7,825 nucleotides of DNA from Actinomycetes bacterium. GTDB lineage: Bacteria; Actinomycetota; Acidimicrobiia; Acidimicrobiales; Microtrichaceae. A program made the position numbers and the translations under genes. Of the stretch, positions 6,383 to 7,825 are shown in pieces. The notes under the pieces were generated by a model, which searched no databases, was not told where the DNA came from, and saw only the letters and a list, made by a program, of their open reading frames with translations. Position 1 is the stretch's first letter. Each line of letters starts with the position of its first letter. The stretch spans positions 1 through 7,825 of the forward strand of contig JAEYSR010000084.1 of assembly GCA_023434535.1 (NCBI GenBank), read 5' to 3'.

Positions 6383-6425
6383 GCGCCCGACCCCGGCCCG
6401 CGACGGCGATCCGGGCTCGGGCGGT

Positions 6426-6494
6426 GCGATCGGCGCGGCGTGGTGTGACGCGGTGTGGTGTGGTGTGGTGTGGTGCGACCGGAGCGATCGGCGC
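6426..6494. repeat. 11-bp direct repeat flanking the pentamer array
   Basis: GCGATCGGCGC occurs exactly at 6426-6436 and again at 6484-6494, 58 bp apart and in the same orientation. The left copy abuts the pentamer array; the right copy follows it after 7 nt. Each contains the palindrome CGATCG. The pair could be binding sites or slippage/recombination substrates; which cannot be decided from sequence. Confidence 0.55.
6437..6476. repeat. Pentanucleotide tandem array, GGTGT consensus, eight units
   Basis: In 5-bp register the units read GGCGT, GGTGT, GACGC, then four perfect GGTGT, then GGTGC. The core 6452-6475 is uninterrupted. The plus strand carries GG runs separated by TGT, a pattern compatible with a two-layer G-quadruplex; the minus strand (mRNA sense for livG) carries ACACC units. 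It sits in the spacer between mreB and livG, upstream of the candidate livG promoter. Being noncoding and tandem, it could vary in copy number by slippage. Confidence 0.85.
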
Positions 6495-6509
6495 CCGAGG
6501 TTCAGCGCC
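6490..6509 (-). terminator. Weak hairpin downstream of mreB
   Basis: GGCGC (6490-6494) pairs with GCGCC (6505-6509) across a 10-nt loop, 15 nt past the mreB stop. There is no U-tract. A second possible dyad, CCCGA/TCGGG plus GCCCG/CGGGC (6386-6421), lies further downstream. If these do not terminate, mreB transcripts could run into livG. Confidence 0.3.
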
Positions 6510-6524
6510 GCATGGTCGTGACGC

Positions 6525-7529
6525 TCAGCGTCGTGCCTCCATGAACATGTCCCGGAGCTCCTCGTAGGACTCGATCACGCGACCGGCGCCGAGGACGACG
6601 GACTCCAGCGGCTGGCGCACGAGCCGCACCGGGACCTCGGTCTCCTCGGTCAGCCGGAGGTCGAGGCCCTTCAGCAGGGAACCTCCGCCCACCAGGAAGA
6701 TGCCGCGCTCGATGAGGTCCTGGGCCAGCTCGGGGGGCGCCTCGGCCACGCAGCTGAGCACCGAGTCGACCATCGTGTTGACCGGCTCGGCGATCGCGGT
6801 ACGGACCTCGGCGGCCGACAGGATCACGGTCTTGGGCAGGCCGGACATCAGCTCCCGGCCCCGCACCTCGGCCCGCACCTCGTCGGGCGTCGGGTACGCG
6901 GAGCCGATGAGGATCTTGATCTCCTCCGCGGTCTGCTCGCCGATCGCGATCCCGTACTCGCGACGGATGTGGGTGATGATCGACGCGTCGATGTCGAAGG
7001 ACCCGACCCGCACCGCCTGCAGCGCCACGATCCCGCCCAGGGAGATCAACGCCGTCTCGGCCGTGCCGCCCCCGATGTCCACGACCATGTTCGCCATGGG
7101 CTCGTTGATCCGCAGCCCGGCCCCGATCGCGGCCGCCATCGGCTGCTCGATGAGCTGGGCCTCGGCCGCGCCGGCCTTGCGTGCGGCCTCGGTCACGGCC
7201 CGCTTCTCCACCGCCGTGATGGCGGACGGCACGCAGATGACGACCCGCGGCCGGTTGAAGCGGTTCACGCCGACCCGCTTGAGGAGCAGGCGGATCATCT
7301 CCTGCGTCACCTCGAAGTCGGTGATCGCCCCCTGCCGCAGGGGTCGGACCGCCACGATGTAGCTGGGGGTCCGGCCGATCATCTTCCAGGCGTCGCGGCC
7401 CATCGCCAGGACCTCGTTGGTCCGGCTGTTGAGCGCGATCACCGAGGGCTCGTTCAGGACGATGCCCTCTCCGCGCGCGTACACCAGGGTGTTCGCCGTC
7501 CCCAGGTCGATGGCCAGGTCGCGTGCCAG
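6525..7529 (-). CDS. mreB: Rod-shape-determining protein MreB, apparent CTG start
   Basis: This 334-aa bacterial actin polymerises on ATP beneath the membrane and directs lateral peptidoglycan synthesis. Actin-fold motifs are phosphate-1 DLGTANT (8-14), Glu128 in EQPMAAAIGAG (likely catalytic), phosphate-2 DIGGGTAE (151-158), GEQTAEEIKILIGSAYP (197-213) and the adenosine loop LVGGGSLLKGLD (279-290). The length is normal for the family. The first codon that restores the universal N-terminus (ARDLAIDLGTANT) is CTG at 7529-7527. GGAGGT ends 6 nt before it, and no ATG, GTG or TTG occurs in frame from the preceding in-frame TGA to codon 16 (GTG at 7484). Starting at that GTG would delete phosphate-1 and abolish nucleotide binding. 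The start lies 4 nt after the upstream gene's TAG, so translation is probably coupled. The stop lies in a perfect inverted repeat (6520-6532). Confidence 0.95.
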   Translation of the reverse strand: MARDLAIDLGTANTLVYARGEGIVLNEPSVIALNSRTNEVLAMGRDAWKMIGRTPSYIVAVRPLRQGAITDFEVTQEMIRLLLKRVGVNRFNRPRVVICVPSAITAVEKRAVTEAARKAGAAEAQLIEQPMAAAIGAGLRINEPMANMVVDIGGGTAETALISLGGIVALQAVRVGSFDIDASIITHIRREYGIAIGEQTAEEIKILIGSAYPTPDEVRAEVRGRELMSGLPKTVILSAAEVRTAIAEPVNTMVDSVLSCVAEAPPELAQDLIERGIFLVGGGSLLKGLDLRLTEETEVPVRLVRQPLESVVLGAGRVIESYEELRDMFMEARR

Positions 7530-7533
7530 GGTG

Positions 7534-7728
7534 CTACCTCCGGCTCCGGCGCCGACGGACGATCTGGCCCTCGTAGTCGGGATCGTCGGGCGCGAGCGCT
7601 CGCATCTTGTCGTGGAACTGGTCGATGCTCGAGTTCGGCGACGACGGGGGGCGGCTCCTCAGCACGAGGATGCCGACGCCGACCACGCTGATGACCACCG
7701 CGACGAGCAGGAAGACGAGGTTGCTCAC
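7534..7728 (-). CDS. Small single-pass membrane protein upstream of mreB
   Basis: The product is 64 aa. Residues 4-23 (LVFLLVAVVISVVGVGILVL) form one transmembrane helix. Basic and Pro/Ser-rich residues follow (RSRPPSSPNSS), then a short amphipathic segment, SIDQFHDKMRALAPDD (34-49), and an Arg-rich end (VRRRRSRR). The positive charges put the C-terminus in the cytoplasm. Similar segments (S-I-x-x-F-x-x-x-M-x-A-L-x-P) occur, as I recall, in other small actinobacterial membrane proteins of unknown role. The start is GTG 7728, overlapping the previous gene's TGA by 4 nt (GTGA), with GGGAG upstream. Its last codons carry the mreB Shine-Dalgarno. This placement suggests co-expression with MreB and possibly a membrane-anchoring or regulatory partner role, which is inference. 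Confidence 0.75.
   Translation of the reverse strand: MSNLVFLLVAVVISVVGVGILVLRSRPPSSPNSSIDQFHDKMRALAPDDPDYEGQIVRRRRSRR
7536..7541 (-). promoter_or_regulatory. Ribosome binding site deciding the CTG start of mreB
   Basis: GGAGGT is a perfect Shine-Dalgarno core and includes the first bases of the upstream gene's TAG stop. The 6-nt spacer AGCACC (7530-7535) leads directly to CTG 7529. No canonical start codon lies at a workable distance in the mreB frame. Confidence 0.8.
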
Positions 7729-7825
7729 GCCCGCGCTCCCGTCGCATCCAGGGCTGCGACGTCGGCAGCGGCCACCTCGGAGGGGTCCACCAGGTGCTGG
7801 GCCTCGAGGCCCCACCCCTCGCCGC
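7725..7825 (-). CDS. 3' end of an unidentified gene
   Basis: An open frame enters from the right edge and ends at TGA 7727-7725, giving 32 visible C-terminal residues. The visible end includes GEGWGLEAQHLVDPSEVAAAD near its start and ends in LDATGARA. Third codon positions are nearly all G or C, supporting coding. The stop overlaps the next gene's GTG by 4 nt, so it probably belongs to the same operon as the small membrane protein and mreB. Too little is visible to name a family. Confidence 0.6.
   Translation of the reverse strand, partial: GEGWGLEAQHLVDPSEVAAADVAALDATGARA

Noticed and set aside
6306..6524. CRISPR array or small RNA gene in the repeat-bearing spacer
   Set aside because: The repeat units are only 5 bp with no spacers, and I see no tRNA-like or known sRNA fold; a simple tandem repeat is the better description.
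6969..7691. 240-codon open frame on the plus strand over mreB
   Set aside because: It is a compositional shadow of mreB and the small membrane gene, His/Asp/Arg-rich with no domain.

Overview
The window is very GC-rich, with G or C at most third codon positions, and densely coding. Gene content and codon use fit a high-GC actinobacterium. The flavour of MreB, the HEAT-repeat protein and the small left-end protein recalls Acidimicrobiia; that placement is an impression from memory, not a search result.

Layout, left to right. (1) Positions 1-321, minus: 5' part of a small protein I cannot assign a function to, with a compact alpha/beta-like head and an Ala/Pro-rich tail that runs off the window. 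(2) Positions 493-1236, plus: a soluble HEAT-repeat protein, divergent from gene 1. (3) Position 6305 down to 1330, minus: a complete branched-chain/hydrophobic amino acid type (HAAT, Liv) ABC importer in the order livG-livF-livH-livM-livK. The first four genes are tightly packed (4-nt ATGA overlaps at livG/livF and livH/livM, a 10-nt gap at livF/livH). The binding-protein gene livK comes last, after a 117-nt gap that begins with stem-loops. A dyad hairpin at 1281-1312 separates livK from the convergent HEAT gene. (4) Positions 6306-6524: a 219-nt spacer with an 18-bp perfect palindrome overlapping a second hairpin, a weak -10 candidate, and a 40-bp array of GGTGT-like pentamers flanked by an 11-bp direct repeat. 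(5) Positions 6525-7825, minus: a three-gene cluster consisting of the 3' end of an unidentified gene, a 64-aa single-pass membrane protein, and mreB. The coding signals are coupled: a GTGA overlap, then a TAG stop 4 nt before the mreB start.

How the genes work together: LivK (lipid-anchored) should capture the substrate outside the cell, LivH/LivM form the membrane channel, and LivG/LivF drive transport with ATP. The substrate cannot be read from sequence. MreB is the actin-like organiser of lateral wall synthesis, and its small membrane neighbour may belong to the same envelope function.

Most of the window is ordinary actinobacterial core gene content. The points most worth a second look are: mreB appears to start at CTG, because no ATG/GTG/TTG lies in frame between the preceding stop and codon 16 while a perfect Shine-Dalgarno sits 6 nt before the CTG; the livG leader holds two mutually exclusive dyads; and a pentamer array lies between mreB and livG. 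I found no CRISPR array, tRNA, rRNA, insertion sequence or obvious defence system.
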